NCBI GenBank assembly: GCA_014529385.2
Contig: CM043959.1
Location: 46,887,928 to 46,951,927, forward strand
Source: Adiantum capillus-veneris
Lineage: Eukaryota; Streptophyta; Polypodiopsida; Polypodiales; Pteridaceae
Length of the DNA stretch: 64,000 bases
Reading direction: 5' to 3'
Shown: positions 11,001 to 22,300 of the stretch, in pieces
Position numbering within the stretch: position 1 is the stretch's first letter
Layout of the letters: each line of letters starts with the position of its first letter
Notes under the pieces: model-generated
What the model was told of the DNA's origin: nothing
The model's input: only the letters and a program-made list of their open reading frames with translations
Database searches by the model: none
Position numbers and translations under genes: made by a program

Positions 11001-11730
11001 TAGCTCGTCGACGATCTAGAGGCATGTGGTGATCTTCTAGCAACATTTTTCCCATCAAACTACAACAAACATGCGTATTAGTATAAGTCCTAGAAGACGA
11101 CATCATAAAGAGAGAGGGAGAGAGTATATAAAAGCCACATTCCATACTTACAGAAGTAGTGCATCGACACTTGCATTACTCCAACCGAATTTTGCTTGCA
11201 AGTTGAGTACTTCCAACGATGCTTGCAGCACCGAGTATCGTGCACCATTGTAAAGAGGTATTCGGGAACTCGTCATCAATCTATTCTCCGTTTAGACAAC
11301 CCGTTTAGTGTAGGGCTGAAAATCCTCCTCGCACACGTCGCGCTCATGAGCTAGTAACTCATCACACATGTCGAATATGTGCTCATCCTCTGCCTCAAAG
11401 TGCTACGAAGACGCCATAGGATCTGCCGACATAGAGCCAATGGGAGGATAACCATGTGGTGCACCCAAATTCCCTAGTCGCTCTTGCCTCTGCCGTTCGG
11501 CCTTGCACGCCGATGCACCACCACCAAACACAGACCAACGGGGCACCTTCTCAAGCGACGGGTGAGTCGCGCTATCGTCTCTCCGAGCGATTTTCGAGGA
11601 TGCCAAAGCCCTTCGTGCTCCATGTGCTCCAAAGCAATGCGCCTCAAGTGAGGGATTCCCCTTTTGCACTTGGCGCAAGGACAAGGTAGTTTTTTCTTGA
11701 GCCAACGATCTCGCTCTAGGCCTCCAGGAG
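8098..11730 (-). pseudogene. TNP2-type CACTA transposase (internally deleted)
   Basis: The minus-strand domains come in the canonical order. 11725-11467: transposase-associated zinc domain (DRWLKKKLPCPCAKCKRG). 11280-11160: FGWSNASVDALL, followed by a GTAAGT donor. 10960-9900: TNP2 domain (LRLGLASDGVNPFG, GHNACPTCGPS, LLDPMHIFKNV, GLKSHDWHKVLQ). 9680-9300: DUF4218 (AFPRSVLLSQIHLFVHVVEE). 8850-8390: DUF4216 (YCGTIERILKVNF, FECKWF), then an acidic tail to 8101. Introns 10629-10541 and 8554-8470 splice exactly in frame (the second joins CEQ to VIYMP). Defects: the CPxCG segment present in element 2 is missing at about 10985, next to a stop codon, and a TGA falls at about 8350 before the acidic tail. 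It would catalyse DNA cleavage and strand transfer if intact; as read it is probably inactive. Confidence 0.85.
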
Positions 11731-12281
11731 GACTAGATCATCCCAATCGATGTCCTGCACACACGAAAGGTTATTTATTTAGTCATGTGTCCTAGAAAAT
11801 AAATTAGAAAAGCACTTAATTTCATCAGAAAAATTACATATAGTTAAATTCAAAGGGAATAAATGACAATGAGTGTTAAAATTATTTTTTAACTAAAAGA
11901 GAGTTTTAAAAATGCAATCAATAAACATTTAAAAGTACTACAAAATAAAGTATCCATTAAAAATTAAAAATCTTCATCAAAAAACTCAAAAAGCTAAAAA
12001 ATGAAATAATGTATAGCTAAGGGTAGAGGGGGTGGTTTGTACCCCCCAAACCTCGGATTCGCATGTATCTGTTTGAAATGACTGGCTGCGGTAATATACG
12101 CGGTAATAAATACGATAATATCCGCAGTAAAAACTGCCCCCTAAAAAAAGGCAAGAAGGCAGAGTATGCGGCATTTTTGCAGCATACCCTACGTTTTTGC
12201 TCTCTGCCATCTCTCCCAAGCTTCCCCCCCCTCCCCTCCCCCACCCCCCCTCTCCCTTCCCTCTCTCTCCTTCAACAAGAC

Positions 12282-12282
<1 letters not shown>

Positions 12283-12318
<36 letters not shown>
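12283..12318 (+). repeat. Poly-C run (36)
   Basis: Thirty-six consecutive C, one of five C or G homopolymers of at least 24 bases in the window. The exact length is likely to be uncertain in any assembly. Confidence 0.9.
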
Positions 12319-12507
12319 ACCTCTCCCTTCCCCCTCTCTCCTTCTCCAAGCTTCCCAAGTTTCGTCGAAGAGGGTTTCGTCCAAGTTTCGGCAAGGGAGT
12401 ATTCCGCCATCGTCTTTGGAAGCTCAACCTAATCGAAGCTCAACCGCACTACAAAGAAAGAGGTAAACACAAAAGCACATCCCTCCTCTTTCCCTTTTGT
12501 TTTCTAC

Positions 12508-12544
12508 TACACACACACACACACACACACGCGCGCGCGCACGC
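12508..12544. repeat. (AC)n followed by (GC)n
   Basis: Alternating purine-pyrimidine run of about 37 bp: AC dinucleotides to 12530, then GC dinucleotides to 12540 and ACGC. This is the sequence type most prone to Z-DNA. Confidence 0.9.
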
Positions 12545-12751
12545 ATAAATCCAAAAAAAATTAGAGAAAATAGAGAATCTATAACATACCTCCTTCATTA
12601 GGAAATGGCTGCTTTGCACGGCTTGTTTGAAATGGTTGCTTTGCTAAGCACGTTTGAAAATGGTTGCTTTGCTATGCACATTTGGAAATGATTGATTTGT
12701 TAGGCACGTTTGGAAATGATTGTTTGGATAGAATGTTATATAAAAATGTTA

Positions 12752-12893
12752 GATAGAGAGAGAGAGAAACAGATAAAGAGAGTGAGAGAGAAAGAGGGAT
12801 AGAGGTAGATAAATAATGAGAGGGAGATAAATGTTTTGAGAGAGGGATAAAGAGAGAATGAGAGAAAGAAGGAGAGAACTAATGAGAGGGAGA

Positions 12894-12969
<76 letters not shown>

Positions 12970-13100
12970 AGAGATAAATGGAGAGAGAGAGAGAGACAGA
13001 GAAGGAGGGAGAGATAGAGAGACAAGGAGAAGGATAAAGAGAAAGAGAGGGGTAGGGAGAGAGAGAGAGAGAGAAAGAGGGAGATAGGAAAGAGAGAAAG

Positions 13101-13177
<77 letters not shown>

Positions 13178-13312
13178 AGGGAGATAGGAAAGAAAAAGAG
13201 AGAGAGAGGGAGAGAGGTAGGGATAGATAGAAACATGGAGAGATAGAGAGATAGGAGAGAGGGAGAGAGAGAGAGAGAGAGAGAGGGAGGGAGGGAGAGA
13301 GGGAGAAATAGG

Positions 13313-13362
<50 letters not shown>

Positions 13363-13676
13363 GGGAGAGAAAGAGAGAGAGATAGAGGGAGAGAGGGAAA
13401 GAGGGAGAGATAGAGAGAAGGAGAGAGGGATAGAAAGAGAGAGAGAGAGAGGGAAAGAGATAGAGAGAGAGAGAGAGAAAGAGAAAGAGATAGAGATAGA
13501 GATAGAGAGAAAGAGATAGATAGAGAGAGTAAATAGAGAGAGGAAAAGAGGGAGAGAGATAGAGAGAGGGAAAGAGAGAGAGAGAGGGAAAGATAGAGAG
13601 AGGGAAAGAGAGAGATAGGGAAAGAGGGAAAGATATGGAGAGAGGGAAAGAGGGAGAGAGATAGGGAGAGAGGAAA
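12752..13676. repeat. Long homopurine (GA-rich) tract, about 925 bp
   Basis: Plus strand almost wholly A and G, built of (GA)n runs with GGGA, GATA and GAAA interruptions. It yields three open minus-strand frames of 320-330 codons of Leu/Ser, which are artefacts of CT codons. It lies between the two divergent CACTA genes. Confidence 0.95.
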
Positions 13677-13906
13677 ATTGGGCTCCAAAGGGATACCGGA
13701 GCAAACACCACCAAGATTACCTTCAAAGCGAGAACACTTTGTTGAACGAAGTGCTTGCTTTACATGGAGGCGCAGACATGACTCTGGGATGGAGCTTCCG
13801 CTTCGTAGTTCAATTGCACGACCAAGAAGGGAAGAGAGAGAGAGGGATAGAGAGAGAGAGAGACTCAATGAGAGAAATAGAATTACTTATTGCATTACAT
13901 TAGAAT

Positions 13907-14270
13907 TGTAACGTTACGATCAATTGATCACTTAGATGTTGAATCTAGGTGCAACCAACACAAATGATGGCTACATTTACAACCTTAACATATATATGTG
14001 TGTACATATATATTTGTTTATGGATGTATGTAGGCACTAAGTACGGAAGCATAGCACCCGAAGGTTAGATGTGTATAGTCTTTTTTTAATCGTGGCGTTG
14101 CGGTTATTGATGCACTCATGCATGGATTACCGCAATGTACCTTTGGTTTTACCATGGTTGAGCCTGCGATGATATCTAAAGAGGTGCAGTTGACATTTGG
14201 CACTACTAGCCTTTACTTAGGTCTACTAGTATGTATATGTATCTACGTGTTTGTGTGCTAATATATATCC
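13907..14270 (+). repeat. First copy of a tandemly duplicated 365-bp segment
   Basis: 13907-14270 is repeated from 14281. The first half matches 14281-14521 (both contain GATCAATTGATCACTTAGA, ACATATATATGTGTGTA and GCATAGCACCCGAAGGTTAG). The second half (AATGTACCTTTGGTTTTACC and on) matches 17107-17240. The second copy is split by the insertion at 14522-17102, so this copy is the uninterrupted reference. Confidence 0.85.
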
Positions 14271-16231
14271 TCTAGGAGAGATTTGTAATGTTACAATCAA
14301 TTGATCACTTAGACGTTGAATCTAGGTGCATCCAACACAAAACGATGGCTACACTTACGACCATAACATATATATGTGTGTATATATATATTTATTTATG
14401 CATGTATGTAGGCACTAAGTACGGGAGCATAGCACCCGAAGGTTAGATGCTTCCTCTTGGGTATAGTCCTTTTCAAATCGTGACATTGCGGTCATTGATC
14501 CATTCATGCATGGATTACCGCTGATAGCCGTTTTTTCGGCTCTTTGTAATTGCCACAGTGAGTTACCTCACCCTACCAAAATCACCCAAACACTGTGGCT
14601 ATCCCTACCATTTCACTGTACATAGGCGTGCGTGAGTCACGGGACTTTTCCCATATCTTCTTAAAAAACCCTCAATTAGCTAGTCATTGGGCTAGTTGAG
14701 CCAAAAAAATAAAAAAAATAAAAAATATAAGTATATTATGGCCTATGCGTATGTAAATATTTCTTTGTATATAGGGTCTAAATAAAAGATTTTTTCATAA
14801 TTATTTTGGTATTTATTTAAATATTTCTACCTAGGTGTGTGCTATTTATGCTCTGTACATTGCCTCACCATTACCACAATTTTTTCTTACCATTTTTCAT
14901 ACTCTTTATTCCATATAGAAATATTTTCATGTAAGCTTCTCTTATATTTGGTGTAACTCCACCCCAACAAAAATCCAAAAAAACTAGTTTTATTTATGTG
15001 TATATTTTTTCACTATTGTGATTTTTCCCTTCCTACATCTATTTTGTTTTTTTTCTAAAAAATTAGAACACCAAAAATATTTATCTTTTTATGGTAGCCT
15101 CATAATGAGAGAGATTTCTTTTGACCCCTTTATATTTTTTTCCACTTATATTATTTATATTTGACATGTACATATTTTTTAGACCCCTCAATATTTGATT
15201 TTCTTAGTTGTACTATTCACTTATATCATAATCTCAACAATATCTTCAATTATAGACCTACCAAATAAGGTCAAGGGTAGGTGGCATGCATACATGCACT
15301 ATGGAGGGCTCACTCTTGGAGGTATTCAAAAGAATCATCCAAAGAAGGACCCCACAAGGACCTTGTGCAGTGGAAAAAAACGGTCGGTTTTGCTGAATTT
15401 TTAAAGTTCACTTTCTCTCCGAATTTGAAAAGGTGATACAAACAAAAGTTGTAGCTCGTGGGCTGAATTTTTGCCTCAAATTTTTTCATATTTTTTTGAG
15501 CTACGAGCTGTGAGCTATGATTTTATTAGTGGATCCCAGTTTTCCCATGCTATGCAGCCACACTCTCTCTTCCACTTTATCATTTTCCTCTTTCACACAC
15601 ATTTCGCCACTCATCATTCCCACCTCTCTCACCACTCCTCTCTGCACCCTACTCACCTTCTCCTCAACCTTGAAGAATAAGAGAAACCATGGTGAACTCA
15701 TACCTCCCACACACAATTCCATTCCAAAATTGACCACCTAGTCTCATTTTTCCTCCTCCAATTTACCCATATCTATCAAAAAAACCACAAAATTCAGCCT
15801 CTTCTCTTAAAAGACAGCATCATGGTGGTTGATTACTTAGCTTCAATTACCTTGTCTCTCAACGAAGGTCAAGAGTGGAGAAAAAATGTACCGTCAAAGC
15901 TAGTGGACCGTCAACAAGCGTCAAAATTGGCCCTACTCAAGACACTTGGAGCATCAACCTTGTAAGAAATCCACCGTTTCTTACCTCTTAAGAGTTTTTC
16001 TTCCTTATTTGTATCCTACATGGATACTCCCATTGTAAATATCCAATTCCATTTGTAAATTAATACTAACTCTACTAACACTAACCCACTATGAAAAGTC
16101 CTATCACCTCCATTTCTCTCCTCTCTCTTTCCCCACCAACTTCTTGATAATTCCAAGCAAAAGAAATTAGATAAATGGCTGAAAATCTAACCCAACCATG
16201 GTTAGAGGAGTAACCCTAGCCTTCAAAATTG

Positions 16232-16240
16232 CTATAAAAG
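16232..16240 (+). promoter_or_regulatory. TATA-like box inside the 2.58-kb insertion
   Basis: CTATAAAAG, followed within about 30 bp by GTGTGGCTAGCAC. A plausible start region of an LTR promoter; supported only by motif and context. Confidence 0.35.
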
Positions 16241-16892
16241 GAGGGTGTGGCTAGCACAATGGGGGGAGCCATAAGCAAGAGCACTATGCTATAGCTTGAG
16301 AAGCCAAGCTCAACCTCTCTAGAAGGGCTCTTGAGTGGAAGCTCATTGTCTTATGCATGTGCATGTGTTGTAATAGGGGATTAGCAAGGGAACTCTATGC
16401 CATTGTAAGAGAGAGAGTGATAATTCAATTGAGAGTAGGAAATCTATCATTTCTCCTACTAGTGTAAGCCCAACATTTGCTGAATCAAGGAGGGTGGATT
16501 TGGGCTAAGCTTGGATACTTTGTCTCCCTTCCAACGTGAAGTAATGGACAACAATGATGCGTAAGTGTCTTGGTGTTTTTTTTAAAGTTCTTGATAGCTT
16601 GTCTCTGGTGTTGACATCAATCTAGCCATAAATCCCACATACTGTAAGAGGGCGACAGGGTAGAGAGGACTCCCCTGGCCTTAAGACAGTTATTGGGGTG
16701 GCTTTTCTTGTGATGTGTTGTGGTGAAATTTACGCAAGCTATGTTGAACAAATACTAATCTCACTTTGATTTGTCATGACAGATTTGTAAGAAGGTATTA
16801 ATGCAACAAGCACCCCCTCCCCCTTTCTCTCTCTTTCTTAAATATATAGTTGTGTTTGCTTGATCATTGCCGATACGTTTCAAAGCAACCCG

Positions 16893-16893
<1 letters not shown>

Positions 16894-16927
<34 letters not shown>
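16894..16927. repeat. (CT)n microsatellite
   Basis: About 34 bp of uninterrupted CT repeats within the 2.58-kb insertion. Confidence 0.9.
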
Positions 16928-16930
<3 letters not shown>

Positions 16931-17513
16931 GCGTCCTAGTTCGCATCCAAAACTAGGTGGTGCCCCAAATTTGTGTAGGGTTAGGTTGCGGGTTTGTGTG
17001 TGTGTTTGTTGTTTTTTCCAACCCCAACCCAATTGAGCAGCACGGGAGCCTTGAAGGGTGTCTAGAGGTTGCTCTTCTTGTTGCCCACCCCGGACCGCCT
17101 CACTGCAATGTACCTTTGGTTTTACCACGGTTGAGACTGCGATGATATCTAAAGAGGTGCAGTTGACCTTTTGCACAACTAGCCTCTACTTAGTCAACTA
17201 GTATGCATATACATCTACGTGTTTATGTGCTAATATACTTGTGTACATATTTATAGATGAGTGAGTAGAGTGGAAAGCTTAATCTTATATTGCTCTTTGT
17301 AATGTAGATGTTAGACGAGAGACCAACTGGTGAGGAGCAGCCAGCTCGCTCTTCTTTTGGTTGGCTCACATCTCAAGTGGGCTTCTACCCGGGGTGGACA
17401 TCGCCTCTAGTGGACCTGAGTCTTGAGTTGGTGATACTAACAAGCAAAGAAATAAATAATGCTTCTACATAGTTAACCCTAAACCATGAGTGTCATAGGT
17501 TTTTGTTTGTTAT

Positions 17514-18907
17514 TTGCATGCATTGCCATCCTATGCCTACCCTTCTCAGGTTCCTCCACTGGTCGTAGACCCTGACTTACAACGGGCTATCTCTTTACGA
17601 GAGCAGTACCTCCGTTCAACGGAGGATTTTTTTGGCCGCTACACTCCGCAGCAGCTTGCAACCTATGGCATTTCTCTGCAGACTACACCATGGGGTAGTC
17701 AGGGAGGGATCGACTCCTTACCTACAGAGCCTCGCACCGACGGCACCTCCCTCTACTCTCCCTTCCTATCGTTCTACTCCTATTCCATCACAGGGTCCTA
17801 CTCCCCTTGCATCACAAGGTCCTACTCCCATGGCATCATAGGGTCCTATGACACTCCATTCCACTTCGGCGTCGCCAGAACATCGTCGACGGACTTCCTC
17901 TGGCAACTCGCATTGACGCTCATCTTAGGGTAGCGAGCTCCGTGAGAGATGAAGCGGCGGAGGATCTTGTGGTTTCGCATGTTTTGATAGCGGTGGGGAA
18001 ATGGAGTCCCCACTTTCAGAGCGTGCCGCCCCTGATGCAGAGGACGAGGATACTGACACACCTGTGCCAGACACGCATGGCTGCTACTACACGGTTAAAT
18101 ATGGAGGGGAGGTGGATTTCGGCACAACACAGGGCAAGGAATTTCGATGCCATCTACAAATTCTTATACATTTAACGTATAAGAACTGTTTTATAAAGTT
18201 TAGAGACCAACTGTTCGATCATGCATGGTACATTGAGGACGCTCTATTAGCTAGATTTCCAAACGCCCCCAATCAATGATTTTCACAACAATGGTTGGAG
18301 GGCTACATAAAGACATTTCTAAAAAACAAGCAGTCCAGTGTGCGGCGCGCAGTAGCCAACCAGGTCAGAGATCTAGACAGGAGTTACCGCGGTGGCAACA
18401 TGGCAGACGCAGAGTGGGAGTGAGCAATTCAAGAGAAGAGCGATCAAGCAGGGACGAGCTCATCATACAGACAAGAACGCGAGGCTCGCGCAAGACAAAC
18501 TCCTACGCACTATGGCTGAGGAGGCAAGGGAGCTTGGAAGGATAAACATGCAATATTAATTGAATTATAACGTTGATCGGTGATTATAAAGATTGTAGTT
18601 GATGATTTGGTATTGTTATTGCTAACTTAGGAAAATGTCACTCTCTCTTTACCAACCAGACAGATGGTCAAGTATTGGGAGTGACATATAGAATTTGATA
18701 CTTGGTGATGGTTGTTCGAAAACAACCACATCTCTCACGAGCAATTTGACACGGCAGTCAGACCCTACAAGCGGTAAGTTTAAACAAGTAATTTTGTATC
18801 AATTGTTCTAAGCTGTTGATAATTGTTTAATTTGGTTTGGGTTTATGTAGAGTCAAAGTGATCCAACATACGTGCCTCCGGACGACAACGAGATAGAGGA
18901 GGATTAG
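17514..18907 (+). pseudogene. Second gene of CACTA element 1 (TNPA-like position)
   Basis: The protein family is not recognised with certainty. Three exons can be proposed. The first runs to about 18545 with frame shifts near 17930 and 18280; it contains YYTVKYGGEVDFGTTQGKEF, WYIEDALLARFP and WLEGYIKTFLKNKQSSVRRA. The second, about 18630-18775, reads WWWLFENNHISHEQFDTAV and ends at a GTAAGT donor. The third, about 18852-18907, ends with an acidic DDNEIEED tail. Element 2 has a homologous reading (25316-26178), so this is a conserved part of the family. The HISHEQF block with downstream acidic residues recalls the Ptta/EnSpm 'plant transposase' proteins that accompany TNP2. By position it would be the subterminal-repeat binding partner of the transposase; that is inference. 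The shifts make it a probable pseudogene. Confidence 0.55.
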
Positions 18908-19116
18908 ATAGAAAAATGTTTTGTCAAAACTTTTGTAAAGTCGCAATGTGGCACAATGTATATACAACTATTTACTTTTTATTGTAACTTTTCTAAATAG
19001 CTGATCTTCTCCATTTTTAATTGTCAAGGTAAAGTAAATTCAATTTCAGCTCTTTGGTATTTTTTATACTCTTCCAAAAAACAATTGATATTTCATTATT
19101 TTATGCATGTCAAAAA

Positions 19117-19170
19117 TAAAGGTGCTCATTTGGGCCACCCAAGTTCGGGTGGCCCAAATGAGCACCTTTA
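19117..19170. repeat. Perfect hairpin, 24-bp arms, 6-base loop
   Basis: TAAAGGTGCTCATTTGGGCC plus ACCC, loop AAGTTC, then the exact reverse complement. It lies about 210 bp downstream of the second CACTA gene and about 215 bp from the element terminus. It could be a transcript 3'-end structure or a relic of a foldback element. Confidence 0.9.
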
Positions 19171-19187
19171 TCATTGAATTGACGTTT

Positions 19188-19385
19188 AGCGGCAATAAGC
19201 GTGGTAACACATGACACGGTAATAGCTACCAATATATTGCCACAACTATTACCGCACTTATTGCTGAGAAATCACTACCGCGTTCATAGCCGCGGTTATT
19301 GACGTCCCCACAAATTTTTCTCTCTCCTTTTTCCTTTGTTTTTCCATGGCAATGTTAGCGGTTATAGACAACTCCTCTTATAGTG
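19188..19385. repeat. Subterminal repeats and right terminus of CACTA element 1
   Basis: CACGGTAATAGC, CTATTACCGCAC, CACTACCGCG, CCGCGGTTATTG and GCGGTTATAG motifs in both orientations lead to the end TCCTCTTATAGTG at 19385, whose reverse complement starts CACTATAAGAGGA. The base after it begins the segment shared with 7075. Confidence 0.6.
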
Positions 19386-22300
19386 TATACTTATTATCCA
19401 AATATTCAATTAAATTCAATTTCTTTAAAGCCATATATTTTTGTGCTTGTATGAATGCGAGGCATTGAGGGTTCAACTTGTGCCAAATACTTTGATATGT
19501 AAATAAATGCCTCTGGCATGATCCACCCTTTGTCCATACATGCCTCTGGCTGGGAACGTTGCCACACAAAATCTTTGAGAGTCTTTAAAAACCTCTCTAA
19601 AAGGAACATCTATCATGCATGCACTATTCCACATATAGCGATCTCCTCAACCACGTAAACCAAGAGGTGAATTTGGGTAAGAAGAATTGATCGAGGGAAT
19701 GCATCCTCGATGGTACACACAGTTTCTATTGCAAGTGTTTGTGCAACAGGGATGGCATATATTTCAATTTCCTTGGAGCTCACAAATCTACAAGAAAACA
19801 AACAAGAATACACTAAGTTTTAGTTGAGGTTATTGTGTACATAGAAGAGTCGAGCTGAGTGGAGTCTTGCATGTGGTATACCTTTCTGGCTCTTCAAGTT
19901 TGAAAATAGCTTCCCTCACTTTCTTGTCCTACCATATGCACATACTCACCGGCAAAATGAACTACAATGTGAAAATAGTGAACAAAAATGTGAGAGAAAT
20001 TCATACACACAAATCATATGTGCCCTAAAAAATAAACAATAGAGAGAATAAATAGAACTACTTACTTGTAGCATCTTGTGCCAATCATGGGACTTCAACC
20101 CAGTCAATTGAATGCTTCCACCTTCTTTGCTTTTGTGAAAGCTCCCTTTAGTGACCTCATATATCCTTTTGGTATGCGAATAGATGCAATGGTACCCTTC
20201 ACTTCATCTATATCTTCTTTGGCTAGCATCCATGGCTCCTTCGGAAGCATAATCTTCCCATCGACGTGGGGTGGTGGAGGTGAGAAGACATTTCAAGACC
20301 CTCAAATCCTCCCTCACCCCTAATGAGTCCTTTTTGCTAATAATGTGGTTCCATCGGGTGTGAGCTATATTCTTGAATATGTGCATGGGATCCAAGAGGT
20401 ATTGTATTTTGAGTCCTTCCAATATGGAGTCCATAAAAATATGAAATACCTTGACATACCTTTTGGTGGAGTAGTCGGGGCCGGATCATTGTTGTAGTGC
20501 TCTTCTCAAGTAGTTGCCCAATCTGCCATCATGCACTTTGGAGGCGTCTTTCCATTTGGAGCCTTGTATTTGCTATTACCTTGAGGCAAGAAAAAATGGT
20601 TGTTTGGATAGATTACCTTGCGTAAGGCATCTAGCCTCTCTCTCACCAACGACGGCCCGCCTGATGTGGACAAACCTGCACACAGATCACATCATTGGTT
20701 GTATTTCTAATGATGAGAGAGAATAATGAAAGGATTCATATTGGAAATATCTCCAATCCCAGGATAGTCATGCATAGTCCACATAAGGATTCCCCTCACA
20801 TTGGCTTCTCTCCTCTCCTTTAGAAGTGAGAAATCTACAACAGGGATGCTTCTTCATGTAACTCCTCCAACCCCTCAATGAGGTCTCAAGGTAGACATCC
20901 ATATTTGCCACATTGTACTTCCCATGCACAAGCAAGGAAAGAAGGATATTTCCCTTCTTTTTTTTATCCCATGGAGGAATGTTGTAGTTGATGATCATCA
21001 TAGGCAATGTGCTCCATGAAGTGGACTTGGTGCCAAAGGGATGTACATTGTCACTTGCCAACCCAAGCCTCAAGTGTTGAGGCTCTAGCCCTCCAACTCT
21101 GGCCACTATGTCTCTATGTACCTCCATGTAGGTGAATCAGTAGGGACACACATCATTCCATCATTTGAGGGATGGTTGGCATCCCATGTGAGTAGCTCCA
21201 CAGTAGACACCATATTAAAGAATTTGAGACTTTAGAGCCAATTTGGGAATCACCAAGTCTTAAAGATTTGGCCCTATGAATGAATCTCAAACTATTTTTC
21301 TAAGGCCAAGGCCTTCCAAAAGGCAGCATTTGAAAACCTCTTTCAAGACATGCTCTAAAAAATTTGATTGAGATTTGTCTATGTGGTCAAATATTAAGCT
21401 CATTTTGAATATGAGAATTGGGAGATTCCCAAATTCACTAATATGGTGTCCTGCTTTTAAACATGTGTTGAATGCAAGGGATTAGTAGAAAATGTATTAA
21501 TACCTTATGGGATAGGTGCATCATGCTCACTCCGATCTTGTGGTGTGCTTCTCCGCACATGGGACATGAGGTAGCATATGCATGATCATTGTGGTATAAT
21601 ATTCAATCGTTTATGCATGCATTGATGCCTTATACTCCATGCCAAGTGCAGTGACATACGATCTAGCTCTTCTTCAATCCGGATGCAGGTACATATACAG
21701 GTGATGATCTTTAGGAAGCATTTTGCCCACCAAACTAAAACAGAAAAATACTATTAATACGTATGCAAGTCCATGCCATGAAGTGAGTAACATGTATAAA
21801 AATCCATGGATAGAAATTACCCAAGGAGAGCATCTACACTTGCATTGCTCCAACCGAATTTATTTTGCAAGTTGAGGACCTTCAATGATGCCCGGAGCAT
21901 CGAGCATTGTGAACCATCATAGAGAGGTGTTTGGGAACTCGTTAGTAACCTATCCTCTGTTGCAACCGTCGAGTGAATGGTTGACAATCCTCCTCGCACA
22001 TGTTGCCTTTGTGAGCTAATAACTCATCAATCATGTTGAGCATGTGCTCATCATCAAGATCAAAGTGTTCTTGAGACGCACGTTGATGAGCCATCAAAGT
22101 AGATCTAGTGGGGGAGTGTCACCACACGCCATGCGTGCAAGTGGAAATGATGGCCCGCAAGTAGGGTAGGCATTGTGGCCCTATGTGGACAACCCCGCAC
22201 ACATATCACATCATTAGAGAGAAGCTTCAAAGTACAAATGGTAAGGAGAGAGAAGAATGAAAGGATTCATACCAAAAGTCTATCCAAACCCAAGATAGTC

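Larger units (their letters stand above)
11731..12751. other. Central non-coding region of CACTA element 1
   Basis: AT-rich to about 12000, then CGGTAATA-type repeats (12085-12140), a pyrimidine-rich stretch with a poly-C run, an (AC)n(GC)n run, and near-repeats TTGGAAATGATTG (12600-12720). It lies between the divergent genes and so is the likely place for their promoters. The overlapping frames of 75-160 codons here are low-complexity (poly-Pro/poly-Gly) shadows. Confidence 0.5.
14522..17102 (+). mobile_element. 2.58-kb insertion in the second copy of the duplicated segment, possible solo LTR
   Basis: The boundaries come from comparison with 13907-14270: the left copy breaks after GGATTACCGC (14521) and resumes at AATGTACC (17107). 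The insert starts TGATAG and ends CCTCA, with a possible imperfect short duplication CCGC/CTGC. A TATA-like CTATAAAAG at 16232-16240 is followed by U5-like sequence with CATTGTAAGAGAGAGAG, as in plant LTRs. No coding domain is seen. The insertion is certain; the LTR identity is tentative. Confidence 0.5.
7571..19385. mobile_element. CACTA/EnSpm-like element 1 with divergent genes
   Basis: Inferred as one element: a TNP2-type transposase gene at the left on the minus strand, a second gene at the right on the plus strand, and GC-containing subterminal motifs (CCGCGGTTATTA and CGGTAATA variants) near both outer ends (7690-7760 and 19190-19300). The right end reads, inward on the minus strand, CACTATAAGAGGAGTTGTC, a CACTA-type terminus ending at 19385. 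A clear matching left terminus was not found; the best candidate, near 7574, is weak. The same divergent order recurs in element 2, which supports both genes belonging to one family. A 2.58-kb insertion (14522-17102) and microsatellites inflate the length. Confidence 0.6.

Noticed and set aside
12166-12466. Proline-rich ORFs
   Set aside because: Created by a 36-base poly-C run, open in all three frames; no conserved flanking residues.
12736-13868. Minus-strand frames of more than 320 codons
   Set aside because: They consist almost only of Leu and Ser from (CT)n codons of the purine tract; three overlapping phases are open at once, which is a low-complexity artefact.
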